Source: Pseudomonas piscis (lineage in GTDB: Bacteria; Pseudomonadota; Gammaproteobacteria; Pseudomonadales; Pseudomonadaceae). From it: DNA of 64,000 bases. The stretch is from NCBI RefSeq assembly GCF_009380155.1, contig NZ_WHUV01000001.1, positions 2,034,402 through 2,098,401 on the forward strand. The letters are read 5' to 3'. The notes below the pieces were generated by a model. It saw only the letters and a program-made list of their open reading frames with translations. It was not told the DNA's origin and did no database searches. Positions 55,432 through 64,000 of this stretch are shown piece after piece; positions within the stretch are counted from its first letter, which is position 1, and each line of letters begins with the position of its first letter. The position numbers and the translations under genes are program-made.

Positions 55432-55477
55432 GCCCGCCCGACCCAGCCAGGGTCGGGCGGGCGGCTTCGGCCTTTTT
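55432..55477 (+). terminator. Strong intrinsic terminator after the chemoreceptor gene
   Basis: A perfect 13-bp stem GCCCGCCCGACCC-AGCCA-GGGTCGGGCGGGC (55432-55462), followed by GGC-TTCG-GCC and TTTTT ending at 55477. Confidence 0.85.
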
Positions 55478-55517
55478 CGCCGCCGGGCCCGCTGGCGCCG
55501 AATCAGCTGTACGCCAG

Positions 55518-55943
55518 CTATTGCAGCTTGAAGTTCAGCAACAAGCCCAACGCCACACCGAAGAACCCCAGCAGGCCGCTGCCCAGGGCGCTGCGTGGCG
55601 GGCGGCGCTTGGCCAGGTAGCGGGCCGCGGCGGCGCCGAGCACCGCACCGGGGAAGTTGAGCAGGTAGTAGATCCAGCCCAGGGCATCCTGCGGGGTGGT
55701 GATCCACAGGCAGAACAGCAACAGGTGGATGGCCAGGGCCAGGGCGGCACCGGCGACCATGGCCGAGGCCGGGCGGGTCAGGAGCAGCAGGCCGAGTACC
55801 AGCGCCTGGGGCAGCCAGTAGGCCGCGAAGTTGTCCCAGAAGTAGTCCAGTGGCACCAGGGCCCGGGCAATGGCCAGGGCCATGCCCAGGATGATGGCGA
55901 TGATGGCGGGCAGGTGCTGGAGCGGTAGGCGGTGCAGTGGCAT
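55518..55943 (-). CDS. Small hydrophobic membrane protein
   Basis: A 141-residue protein with four hydrophobic segments (LPAIIAIILGMALAIARALV, LPQALVLGLLLLT, MVAGAALALAIHLLLFCLWI, GSGLLGFFGVALGLLLNF). The ATG at 55943 has GAGGTCCTC before it. I do not recognise the family with certainty. It is convergent with the chemoreceptor gene across a terminator and monocistronic. Confidence 0.75.
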   Translation of the reverse strand: MPLHRLPLQHLPAIIAIILGMALAIARALVPLDYFWDNFAAYWLPQALVLGLLLLTRPASAMVAGAALALAIHLLLFCLWITTPQDALGWIYYLLNFPGAVLGAAAARYLAKRRPPRSALGSGLLGFFGVALGLLLNFKLQ

Positions 55944-56061
55944 GAGGACCTCGGGATGGGCGGGCAGGGACTTTTTACGGCCCAGGGGCACGCCTGTCCA
56001 GTGTCACCGGGCGATGGCCGGCGTTGGGTGGTCCAGCGCAGGTGGCGCGCGGCGTGCGCCT

Positions 56062-56955
56062 TCAGGCCATGCTGCACAGCTCGTGCACACACTGGCGTAG
56101 CCAGCGGTGGGCCGGGTCGGCTTCCATGCGCGGGTGCCAGAGCAGGGAAATGGTCATCGGTGCGAGCGCCACGGGCAGCTCGAAGGCATGCAGGCCGGCC
56201 CGCAGGTTGCTGGTGTGGCGCTCGGGCACCATGGCGATCAGGTCCGAGCCCCGGGCCAGGGCCAGGGCGGCGGAGAAGCCGCTGACCAGGGCCATCACCT
56301 GGCGTGCCAGCCCCCGCTCCTGGAGGACATCGTCCATGGGACCGTGGTCATGTCCCTGGTGGGATACCAGGATGTGCTGGCCGGCCAGGTAGTCGCCGAG
56401 GCTGACCGGGCCCCTGCTCAAGGGGTGGCCGGCACGTACCACGCCGATCAGGCGATCGCGGAACAGCGCGCGGGTGCGCAGCTCGGGGCTGGTGCCGGCA
56501 TCCACTACTGCGGTTTCCAGATCGATGCTGGCTTCGCGCAGGGGCTGGCTGTCGCGGTCCAGCTTGGGCACGAAATGAATCCGCACGCCCGGTGCTTCCC
56601 GCTGCAGGCGGGCGAGCAGTGCCGGGCCAAAATTCTCGACGAAACCGTCGCGGCTGCGCAGGGTGAAGGTGCGACGCAACTGCCGCAGGTCGACCTCGGT
56701 GGCCGGGCGCAAGGCGGCCAGGGCCTCTTCCACCAGAGGGCCGATCCGCTGGCGCAGTTCCAGGGCCCGGGGCGTGGGCACCAAGCCGCGCCCGGCGCGC
56801 ACCAGCAACGGGTCGCCAGTGGCCTGGCGCAGGCGGGTCAGGGCCCGGCTCATGGCCGACGGGCTCAGTTGCAGGCGTGCGGCGGCGCGCGCCACGCTGC
56901 CTTCGGCCAGCAGCACGTCCAGGGTCAGCAGTAGATTCAGATCGGGAGTCGACAT
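56062..56955 (-). CDS. LysR-family regulator, divergent from an MFS efflux gene
   Basis: A 297-residue LysR regulator. HTH: LNLLLTLDVLLAEGSVARAAARLQLSPSAMSRALTRLR region (residues 6-45). The effector domain follows with FTLRSRDGFVENFGPALLARL, of the NodD/DhpR-like branch. It is divergent from a DHA2-type MFS transporter gene 134 bp away, which is its likely target. Confidence 0.92.
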   Translation of the reverse strand: MSTPDLNLLLTLDVLLAEGSVARAAARLQLSPSAMSRALTRLRQATGDPLLVRAGRGLVPTPRALELRQRIGPLVEEALAALRPATEVDLRQLRRTFTLRSRDGFVENFGPALLARLQREAPGVRIHFVPKLDRDSQPLREASIDLETAVVDAGTSPELRTRALFRDRLIGVVRAGHPLSRGPVSLGDYLAGQHILVSHQGHDHGPMDDVLQERGLARQVMALVSGFSAALALARGSDLIAMVPERHTSNLRAGLHAFELPVALAPMTISLLWHPRMEADPAHRWLRQCVHELCSMA

Positions 56956-57089
56956 GGGCGAAATCTAGCATGGCCGAACGCGGCTGGCATGGCGTTGCCT
57001 GCAGCTATTAACTGCACCTGCCGCGCCTTCCGCCACCCTTGCAGCCAGTCCAGGCTAGGGGGACAGATCACCCTCGCAGGAGTCGTTGC

Positions 57090-58526
57090 ATGTCCACCCT
57101 CGAAGTCGCCCCGCGCCTGGAACCTCTTGCCTCCCGGGCGCGCTGGGCCCTGGCCAGCCTGGCGCTGGCGATGCTGATGCCCTCCCTGGATACCAGTATC
57201 GCCAATGCCGGCTTGCCGCAGCTGGCCCTGGCGTTCGATGCCTCCTTCCAGCAGGTGCAATGGGTGGTGCTGGCCTACTTGTTGACGATCACCACCCTGA
57301 TCGCCAGTGCCGGACGCCTCGGCGACCTGCTGGGACGGCGGCGGGTGCTGTTGGGCGGGATCATGCTGTTCTGCCTGGGATCGCTGGGCTGTGGCCTGGC
57401 CCCGGGCCTGCATGGCTTGCTGGCAGCCCGGGCGGTGCAAGGGGTAGGGGCGGCGGCGATGCTGGCGCAAACCCTGGCGCTGGTGAGCGATAGCTTGCCC
57501 AAGGGGCGCACCGGTAGCGCCATGGGGCTGCTGGGCACGCTATCGGCCCTGGGGACCACCCTGGGGCCAGCGCTGGGCGGCTGGTTGCTGGCCAGCGTCG
57601 GTTGGCGCTGGATGTTCCTGGTCAATCTGCCCCTGGGCCTGGTTGCCCTGGTGCTGGCCTGGCGCTGCCTGCCGGAGGATTGCCGTTCGACCGCAAGCGA
57701 TGGTTTCGACGTGCCCGGGACGTTGCTCCTGGCCCTGGGGTTGGTGGCCTATGCCTTGGCCCTGACCCTGGGCCGCAACCTGCTGGCGCCTTTGAACCTG
57801 GGGTTGTTGCTGGTGGCCGTGGTCGCGGCAGGTGCCTTGCTGTGGGTCGAGCGCCGGGCCCGGGCTCCGCTGTTCCAGCCGGCCCTGTTGCGGCGCCGGC
57901 AACTGCGCGCCAGCCTGCTGACCAGCTTGTTGGTGTCCACGGTGATCATGAGCACCTTGGTGGTCGGGCCGTTCTATCTTTCCCGTGGGTTGGCGCTGCC
58001 AACCGTCTGGGTGGGCCTGGGATTGTCCCTGGGGCCTCTGGTGGCGGCGATGGTCGGGGTGCCGGCCGGACGCCTGGTGGATCGCCATGGCCCGCGATTG
58101 TCCTGCCGGGTCGGCTTGTTCGGCATGCTGCTGGGCCTGGGTTTGCTGGTATTGCTGCCGGTGCGCCTGGGACTGGCCGGGTACCTGCTGCCGATCGCCT
58201 TGGTCACCGGCGGTTATGCGCTGTTCCAGGCGGCCAACAATAGTTTGCTGCTGCTCGATGCACCGGCTGCGCAGCGCGGGCTGGCGGCCGGGCTCCTGAG
58301 CCTGTCGCGCAATCTCGGGCTGATCAGCGGCGCGGCCGCCATGGGCGCGGTGTTCGCCCGGGCCTCCCGGGGTGGTGCGCTGGAGCATGCCGCAGCCGCT
58401 GCGCAGGGCATGCGGGTGACCTTCGGGGTGGCGGCGGTGCTGGTCCTGCTGGCCTTGCTGGTGGCCCTGGTGGAGCGCCGACCGGAGGCGTCGTTCGAGG
58501 CTTGCCGGGCACCGCGCCCGGACTAA
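57090..58526 (+). CDS. DHA2-family MFS drug-efflux transporter
   Basis: A 478-residue inner-membrane protein with 14 predicted helices. It has motif D1/C typical of DHA2 pumps: LDTSIANAGLPQLALAF, GRLGDLLGRRRVLLGG (motif A) and LGTLSALGTTLGPALGGWLL (motif C). The ATG at 57090 has GCAGGAG upstream; an in-frame start at 57039 has no such site. Probably induced through the divergent LysR protein. Confidence 0.93.
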   Translation: MSTLEVAPRLEPLASRARWALASLALAMLMPSLDTSIANAGLPQLALAFDASFQQVQWVVLAYLLTITTLIASAGRLGDLLGRRRVLLGGIMLFCLGSLGCGLAPGLHGLLAARAVQGVGAAAMLAQTLALVSDSLPKGRTGSAMGLLGTLSALGTTLGPALGGWLLASVGWRWMFLVNLPLGLVALVLAWRCLPEDCRSTASDGFDVPGTLLLALGLVAYALALTLGRNLLAPLNLGLLLVAVVAAGALLWVERRARAPLFQPALLRRRQLRASLLTSLLVSTVIMSTLVVGPFYLSRGLALPTVWVGLGLSLGPLVAAMVGVPAGRLVDRHGPRLSCRVGLFGMLLGLGLLVLLPVRLGLAGYLLPIALVTGGYALFQAANNSLLLLDAPAAQRGLAAGLLSLSRNLGLISGAAAMGAVFARASRGGALEHAAAAAQGMRVTFGVAAVLVLLALLVALVERRPEASFEACRAPRPD

Positions 58527-58562
58527 GCTTGGCTGGCACACCCTGCCAAGGAGCCGGTCATC

Positions 58563-60284
58563 GTGAGCAGCCTGCGTACCCCTTCGTTAGGCCCGATCGT
58601 CGGGCACACCACCGATACTTCCTGCCGCCTGTGGATCGCCGGCTCCGATGCCCTGGACGAGAAGGGCGTGGCCGAGGACATCCGCACCATCGGCGTCATT
58701 GGTGTGGTGGGCGGCAATGGCAAGGTCGCCGCCCAGGACATCTTCTATTTCCGCTTGCGTCGCGAGTTCCACCGCACCGGCACCTTCAACCTCGGTATCG
58801 ACACGAGCCTGTGGCGCAACGAAACCGAACGCAAGCAGCTCAAGCCGTTCCTGCTGAGCCCGGCGACGCGCTACCGGGTACGCATGGCCTCGCTCAACGT
58901 CGATGACGCGGGCAGCAACGACGATGCGGTGTCCAGTGAGTCGGTGGTGCAGCGCCTGCCGGCACCCGGGGCCTGGGCCAATGACCTGAACCGCAGCGGG
59001 GCGGACAAGAAGTACGTCGAGGCCGAATTCACCACCCAGGCCAGCTCGGCCAAGAAGCCGGCGCCGCTGAGTTTCCTGCTGGGTTCGTGCCGTTATCCGG
59101 GGCTGCTGTGGAAGCGCAAGAATGCCGATGCGATCTTTGCCCCGATGCTGGCCGATCATGGCGATGCGCAATTGGTGCTGATGGTCGGCGACCAGATTTA
59201 TGCCGACCTGCTCAACCGCCTGGTGCCGATAGGCCTGGCTGATACTTTCGAGGAGTTCGAGGAGCGCTACCACACGGCTTTCGGTTCGCCGAACATCCGC
59301 CAGCTGCTGGCGCGCCTGCCGACCTACATGATCCTCGACGATCACGAAATCGAGGATAACTGGACCCAGGACCGCATTCGCAAGGATCGCGGCAAGCGCT
59401 TGCTGTTCAACCTGGCCATGGGCGCCTACATGAGCTACCAGTGGAGCCATGGCCCGCGCTTTGCCGACAGTTACGTGCACGGGCGCGGTATGTTGGGCGA
59501 CGACCAGTACTTGCAGCAGTTGCAGACCAACCAGCTGTTCTATGATTTTTCCTGTGTCGGCTATCCATTCTTCGTCCTCGACACCCGCACCCAGCGCTTT
59601 CTCGACGACGTCCCGGATGCCCTGGAGGACAATCACCTGCTGGGCCGGCCCTCACTGCATCGCAGCGAGCCCGGCCAACTCGATCGCTTGTGTGCCTGGC
59701 TGCGGCACATGCAGGAAGATCAAGGCAACCAGCCGAAGTTCATCGTCACCTCCAGCGTCTTCGTGCCCAATGGCGTGGATACCCTGGGCAGCGACGGTGA
59801 TGCCCTGCGCCACAAGAACGACAGCGATGCCTGGGCGGCATTTCCCAGCACTCGCCGCGCGGTGCTGGACACCTTGCTCGAACACCGGGTGCAGAACGTG
59901 GTGTTCCTGTCCGGGGATATCCATTGCTCGAACATTTCCCGGTTGCAATTCAGTGGGGCGGGCAAGGACTTGGTGGCCTACGCGGTGACCTCATCGGCGT
60001 TCTACTGGCCCTTTCCCTTCGCCGATGGTGATCCGGCCGGCTATGTGCACGACTCCCAGGCGCCAGCCACGCCCGACGGTTTTACCCTGGCGGGCGGCGA
60101 GACCATGCATTACCGCACCTGGGCCTTCACCCAGGCCGATAACTTCGCACGGATCGACCTGCAGCCGGGCAGCGCCGAAATGCAGGTGCAGTTCTACGGT
60201 ACCGATGGCGCGCCCCTGGTGACCCGCAAGCAGGACGACGCCATGGACGAGCGACCGGAACGACTGCAACTGGCGCCTTGGTAG
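58563..60284 (+). CDS. PhoD-like metallophosphatase (alkaline phosphatase D family)
   Basis: A 573-residue protein with a GTG start. The calcineurin-like core has FLLGSCRYPG, LVLMVGDQIYAD (metal-binding Asp), MILDDHEIEDNW and FLSGDIHCSNIS. There is no Tat or Sec signal, unlike classical PhoD, so it is likely cytoplasmic. The N-terminus resembles a fibronectin-like strand region (TTDTSCRLWIAGSD). Substrate unknown. Confidence 0.88.
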   Translation: MSSLRTPSLGPIVGHTTDTSCRLWIAGSDALDEKGVAEDIRTIGVIGVVGGNGKVAAQDIFYFRLRREFHRTGTFNLGIDTSLWRNETERKQLKPFLLSPATRYRVRMASLNVDDAGSNDDAVSSESVVQRLPAPGAWANDLNRSGADKKYVEAEFTTQASSAKKPAPLSFLLGSCRYPGLLWKRKNADAIFAPMLADHGDAQLVLMVGDQIYADLLNRLVPIGLADTFEEFEERYHTAFGSPNIRQLLARLPTYMILDDHEIEDNWTQDRIRKDRGKRLLFNLAMGAYMSYQWSHGPRFADSYVHGRGMLGDDQYLQQLQTNQLFYDFSCVGYPFFVLDTRTQRFLDDVPDALEDNHLLGRPSLHRSEPGQLDRLCAWLRHMQEDQGNQPKFIVTSSVFVPNGVDTLGSDGDALRHKNDSDAWAAFPSTRRAVLDTLLEHRVQNVVFLSGDIHCSNISRLQFSGAGKDLVAYAVTSSAFYWPFPFADGDPAGYVHDSQAPATPDGFTLAGGETMHYRTWAFTQADNFARIDLQPGSAEMQVQFYGTDGAPLVTRKQDDAMDERPERLQLAPW

Positions 60285-60309
60285 GTTAATGCCGAGCAGT
60301 CAATGGAAC

Positions 60310-60405
60310 TGCAGGAGCGAGGCTGCCCGCGATGGCGTCAGAGCGCTGGGTTTATCCGGTAGACACCCGCTACCGTTAACGAGCATCGACCGGCTGCTCC
60401 TACAG
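60310..60405. repeat. REP-like inverted repeat, second type
   Basis: TGCAGGAGCGAGGCTGCCCGC at the left and CGGCTGCTCCTACAGG at the right, about 70 bp apart. This is the GCAGGAGCGAGGC type common in fluorescent pseudomonads and differs from the TGTAGCCGCTGCC type elsewhere here. Confidence 0.7.
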
Positions 60406-60424
60406 GGGATCCAGTGACAGGCCC

Positions 60425-60448
60425 AGTTACAGCCCCAGTTACAGCCCC
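60425..60448 (-). repeat. 12-bp tandem duplication across the lysA stop
   Basis: AGTTACAGCCCC occurs twice in a row, followed by AGTTCCAG. Read on the minus strand each copy has CTGGGGCTGTAA, so the lysA stop TAA is duplicated in frame 12 bases further on, giving a tandem stop. Confidence 0.7.
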
Positions 60449-61671
60449 AGTTCCAGTGCCAGCAGGTCGGCCAGTGGCTGGCGCCGGCGAATCAGTTTCG
60501 GCTGGCCGTTTTCGAACAGCACCTCAGGCAACAGGGTCCGGCTGTTGTAGTTCGAGGACATGCTCGCGCCATAGGCGCCGGTATCGTGCAGCACCAGCAG
60601 GTCGCCGACCTGGGCCTGGGGCATCAGGCGCGGGGTCAGGCATTCATCGTCCTGGGTGAAGATGTCGCCGGACTCGCACAAAGGGCCGCCGACCACGGTC
60701 GGTCGTTGCGGGCGCTGGACCGCTTGGCCGTTGGCGTCCAGCAGGCTCATGCCGTGGTAGGCGCCATACATGGCCGGGCGCATCAGGTCGTTGAAGCCAG
60801 TGTCCACCAGCACGAAGTGATGCTGGCCGGCATCCTTGACCACCCGCACCTCGCTGACCAGGCAGCCGGCCTCGGCCACCAGGAAGCGTCCCGGTTCGAT
60901 CTCCATGTGCACGCCGTGGCCCAGGTAGGCCTCGATTTCCTCGCGGGCGACTTTCCAGGCGTTGGCGTAGCGCTGCACGTCCACCGGGGTGTCGCCGTCG
61001 CGGTAGGGAGTGGACAGGCCGCCGCCGATGGAGAAGGCCTCGATGTCGTGGTCCAGGGACTTCACGGCGGCCACCATGGCCGCGCCCACCTGCTCCAGGT
61101 GGTCGTAGTCGACCCCGGAGCCGATGTGCATGTGCAGGCCCACCAGGTGCAGATTGTGCTGGCGAATCACCGCCAGGGCTTCGCCGACCTGGTCATGCCA
61201 GATGCCGTGCTTGCTGTTTTCCCCGCCGGTGTTGGTCTTGCGGCTGTGGCCGTGGCCGAACCCGGGGTTGATCCGCAGCCACACCCGATGGCCCGGGGAC
61301 TGTTCGCCCAGTTGGCGGAGCATGTCGATGGAGCCGGCGTTGACCTCCACTTGCAGTTCCACCACACGCTTGAGGGTGGCCTCGTCGAACAGGTCGCAGG
61401 TGAAGACGATGCCGCCGTTGGCCGGGCTGAAGCCGGCCAGCAGGGCCCGTTCGATCTCACCCAGGGAGACCGCATCGACCCGCACCCCGGCTTCGCGGAT
61501 CAGGCGCAGCAGGTGCAGGTTGGAAGAGGCTTTCTGGGCATAACGCACCACGTCGAAGGCTTGCAGCTGGGCGATACGCGCCTGGATGGTGGCGGCGTCA
61601 TAGCACCACAGCGGGGTGCCGTACTGGCGGGCGGCGGCGACAAGCTGTCCGGGGGAGAAGGGGATGGCCAT
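60439..61671 (-). CDS. lysA: Diaminopimelate decarboxylase LysA
   Basis: A 410-residue PLP enzyme making lysine from meso-diaminopimelate. The PLP lysine is in VVRYAQKASSN, the HIGSG motif in GLHMHIGSGVDYD, GGGLSTPY binds phosphate and CESGDIF is at the second active site. It is divergent from a lysR gene 130 bp away, as in E. coli. The usual Pseudomonas lysA is next to dapF, so this may be a second, lysine-regulated copy. Confidence 0.93.
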   Translation of the reverse strand: MAIPFSPGQLVAAARQYGTPLWCYDAATIQARIAQLQAFDVVRYAQKASSNLHLLRLIREAGVRVDAVSLGEIERALLAGFSPANGGIVFTCDLFDEATLKRVVELQVEVNAGSIDMLRQLGEQSPGHRVWLRINPGFGHGHSRKTNTGGENSKHGIWHDQVGEALAVIRQHNLHLVGLHMHIGSGVDYDHLEQVGAAMVAAVKSLDHDIEAFSIGGGLSTPYRDGDTPVDVQRYANAWKVAREEIEAYLGHGVHMEIEPGRFLVAEAGCLVSEVRVVKDAGQHHFVLVDTGFNDLMRPAMYGAYHGMSLLDANGQAVQRPQRPTVVGGPLCESGDIFTQDDECLTPRLMPQAQVGDLLVLHDTGAYGASMSSNYNSRTLLPEVLFENGQPKLIRRRQPLADLLALELGL

Positions 61672-61773
61672 GGCGAATGCAATCTGTGGTCAGTAAGAGA
61701 GCGAGCAGCATGCCGGCTCTTGTCCATTCAATAAAATATCTATTCTTTGTCATGTGATTCAGTTTTGATATGG

Positions 61774-61788
61774 GTTGATCGATTCAAC
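61774..61788. promoter_or_regulatory. Candidate dyad before lysR (GTTGA-N5-TCAAC)
   Basis: A 5-bp inverted repeat ends 13 bp before the lysR start in an AT-rich divergent promoter region (61672-61801). It could be an autoregulatory LysR site, but the repeat is short. Confidence 0.35.
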
Positions 61789-61801
61789 GAGCCCTCTCGC
61801 C

Positions 61802-62725
61802 ATGGATATCTCCCTGCGGCATATCGAAGTGTTCCGCGCCATCATGCAGGCCGGCAGCGTCACTGGCGCCGCGCGCCTGTTGTTCACCTCGCAACCCACG
61901 GTCAGTCGCGAGCTGGCGCGCCTGGAAAGCCTGTCCGGCCTGTGCCTGTTCGACCGCGAGGGCGGGCGCCTGTTGCCCACGGCCCAGGCCCTGCTGTTGC
62001 TGGAAGAGGTGGAGCGGGCCTATGTAGGCCTGGAGCGGATCAACAGCGTCGCCCAGTCGATCCGCCGCTTCGAGCACGGCCAATTGAGTCTCTGCTGCCT
62101 GCCGCTGTTTTCCCAGACCTTGCTGCCCCCGGTATGCAAGGAATTCCAGGCCCGCCACCCGGGCATCGGCCTGAGCATCAGTGCCCAGGAATCGCCATTG
62201 CTGGAAGAGTCCCTGAGTGCCCAGCGCCACGACCTGGGGCTGACCGAAAGCGAACACCTGCCCCGGGGCACCCAGGGCGAGCTGCTGTTTTGCGCCGACA
62301 TGGTCTGCATCCTGCCTGAAGGCCATCCACTGCTGGCGAAGACGCGATTGTCGGTGGCGGACTTTGGCGGCCAGAACTTCATCAACCTCTCGGGGCTGGA
62401 TATCTATCGGCAGACCCTGGACGAGCATTTTCGCCAGGCCGGGGTTGACCGGAGGATAGTGATCGAGACCACCAACGCCGCTTCGGTGTGCGCCATGGTG
62501 CGCCAGCGATTGGGGGTGGCGATCATCAATCCGTTGAGTGCCATGGAGGAGGCGGGCAGGGGGCTGGCGATCCGTCCGATTGAGCTTTCGGTGCCTTATC
62601 GGGTGATGTTGATTCGCCCGGACTACAGGCCATCATCGAGTTTTGTCGAAGGTTTCTGCCAGTCGTTGCGGGCCCAGGCCAAGGCGCTGGAAGCACAAGT
62701 GGGCCAGATCGTGCTGGGGGGCTAG
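61802..62725 (+). CDS. lysR: LysR-family activator of lysA
   Basis: A 307-residue LysR protein starting MDISLRHIEVFRAIMQAGSV with the HTH AARLLFTSQPTVSRELARLE; the effector domain contains GHPLLAKTRLSVADFGGQNF and SVCAMVRQRLGVAIINP, close to LysR of E. coli and the LysR/NocR branch. Divergent placement to lysA supports the name: LysR activates lysA with diaminopimelate and is countered by lysine. The start at 61802 was preferred over a TTG at 61775. Confidence 0.88.
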   Translation: MDISLRHIEVFRAIMQAGSVTGAARLLFTSQPTVSRELARLESLSGLCLFDREGGRLLPTAQALLLLEEVERAYVGLERINSVAQSIRRFEHGQLSLCCLPLFSQTLLPPVCKEFQARHPGIGLSISAQESPLLEESLSAQRHDLGLTESEHLPRGTQGELLFCADMVCILPEGHPLLAKTRLSVADFGGQNFINLSGLDIYRQTLDEHFRQAGVDRRIVIETTNAASVCAMVRQRLGVAIINPLSAMEEAGRGLAIRPIELSVPYRVMLIRPDYRPSSSFVEGFCQSLRAQAKALEAQVGQIVLGG

Positions 62726-63031
62726 GCTGGGCGCATGTGCGAGCCGCTCGGGGAACGGACACTCCCGAGAGCTGTTTCGACGTGATGGGCCGGGTAGGGT
62801 GAAGCTTCGCTTCGCGAGGAAAGATGTCCCTCTCGTATTGCTGCAGGCAATTATCCAGGATCTGGTCAGTTGTCGGCCGGGCATGTTGAAAGAGCTGGGC
62901 GGTGTGACGCAACACGGCATGCCTTGGAGTGCGCAGTCAGGCAGCCATGGCGGCACCTGTCTGGCACATTCTGCATGCCCGGACCGGCAGCCACTCACCT
63001 AATCCTCTGACTGCTTCTGGAGTTGAACATC
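62726..63031. other. Intergenic region, no gene seen
   Basis: About 306 bp between lysR and the next small gene. It has a small hairpin near GAAGCTTCGCTTC (62801) but no protein-like frame or clear promoter. CTGGAG near 63018 is the ribosome site of the next gene. Confidence 0.4.
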
Positions 63032-63334
63032 ATGCCTATCGCCATTCACGCACGGAACAATACCGCTGCTGCGCAGCAAGTCGCCATCAGGAACAATCGC
63101 CAGGGCAATGACCTGGCCAACGTGAACATACCGGCTGGTAACAATGTGGTGCTTTATGTCTTGCAAGCGGATGCCAGCGCCAACCTGTATCTGATCTGCA
63201 ATGGCAACAATGCCCAGACGGCCGACTTGAGTGTGGTCTACCAGGGTTTCAGCAGTGTGCAGCAGGACAGTGACTGGGCCCGTCAGTGGACGGTCGAAGG
63301 CGCTCCGGATGGGGTGCAGCTGGATCTGGCGTGA
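63032..63334 (+). CDS. Small unrecognised beta-rich protein
   Basis: A 100-residue protein starting MPIAIHARNNTAAAQQVAIR and ending PDGVQLDLA. It is rich in Asn, Ala, Val and Gln and alternates hydrophobic residues in strand-like fashion (NVVLYVLQADASANLYLICN), without signal peptide or membrane helix. I do not recognise the family. GGAG precedes the ATG by about 10 bases, and a very strong terminator follows 60 bp downstream, which suggests a single, well-expressed gene. Confidence 0.7.
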   Translation: MPIAIHARNNTAAAQQVAIRNNRQGNDLANVNIPAGNNVVLYVLQADASANLYLICNGNNAQTADLSVVYQGFSSVQQDSDWARQWTVEGAPDGVQLDLA

Positions 63335-63394
63335 CGCTCCGCCAGCCTTTGATGCCGGGACTGTCTCCCGCGCTCGGGTGGACGGTCCAAAGAT

Positions 63395-63424
63395 GCCAGA
63401 GCCCATAGGGCTCTGGCTTTTTTT
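63395..63424 (+). terminator. Strong intrinsic terminator
   Basis: A perfect 10-bp stem GCCAGAGCCC-ATA-GGGCTCTGGC (63395-63417) followed by TTTTTTT to 63424, downstream of the small gene ending at 63334. Confidence 0.9.
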
Positions 63425-63547
63425 CGAGCTCATCACAGCGACCCTTGGCAGGCGAGCAGCCTGCGCGGATCACTGGCCTTGCTCGAGGGTGTCGCGACCC
63501 GGCCGTCGGATGTCGTGGGTCCTCGGGCCGGGCGTTGAACGCGGGGG

Positions 63548-64000
<453 letters not shown>

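Overview
The window is GC-rich chromosomal DNA from a gamma-proteobacterium, almost certainly Pseudomonas of the fluorescens/protegens/chlororaphis group. This rests on gene content (glcC-glcDE, selD-selU, hemB, FecI/FecR/TonB-receptor triad, DUF1615, DUF3144 and DUF4349 proteins, two amino-acid/redox regulators of LysR type) and on scattered inverted REP doublets of the form TGTAGCCGCTGCC...GGCAGCGGCTACA. No prophage, insertion sequence, CRISPR array, rRNA or ordinary tRNA gene was seen.

Layout. 0-3 kb: glycolate oxidase genes with the divergent regulator GlcC and two perfect FadR-type operators. 3-8 kb: AraC regulator, XapX protein, MDR oxidoreductase, and a purine nucleoside permease/Tsx channel pair. 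8.1-18.7 kb: one giant autotransporter (3509 codons, about 24 passenger repeats). 18.7-20.1 kb: AT-richer, poorly coding stretch. 20.1-30.5 kb: HWE kinase, selD-selU, ArsP-like permease, an ArsR/SRPBCC/flavoprotein operon under a dyad operator, a phosphatase, GST, PhzF and HemB. 30.5-37 kb: Fur-box-controlled iron sigma/anti-sigma/receptor cluster, FAD monooxygenase, LysE exporter. 37-40.6 kb: DUF1615 lipoprotein, a histidine-rich leader peptide with a terminator in front of a frameshifted HisRS-like gene, DUF4349 lipoprotein, thioesterase.

40.8-50 kb is the most interesting part: a sigma-54 RNA-repair locus. RtcR (divergent) faces a sigma-54 promoter that drives rsr (bacterial Ro60), then five tandem Y-RNA-like elements, rtcB (RNA ligase), a HEAT-repeat protein, an unrecognised protein, an RlaP-type nucleotidyltransferase and rtcA (RNA cyclase). 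The five RNAs share two covarying helices; three of them carry a tRNA-like module in circularly permuted order, one has only a T-arm-like hairpin and one has neither. Together this looks like a stress-induced set for sensing, binding, ligating and end-modifying RNA.

50-64 kb: GST, M50 protease, DUF3144, a triple-repeat beta-trefoil protein, a deletion scar joining LysR and SDR remnants, a Cache chemoreceptor, LysR/MFS pair, PhoD-like phosphatase, a lysA/lysR divergent pair, a small unrecognised protein with a strong terminator, and the end of a thiolase gene. Positions and folds were read by eye; no searches or folding programs were run.
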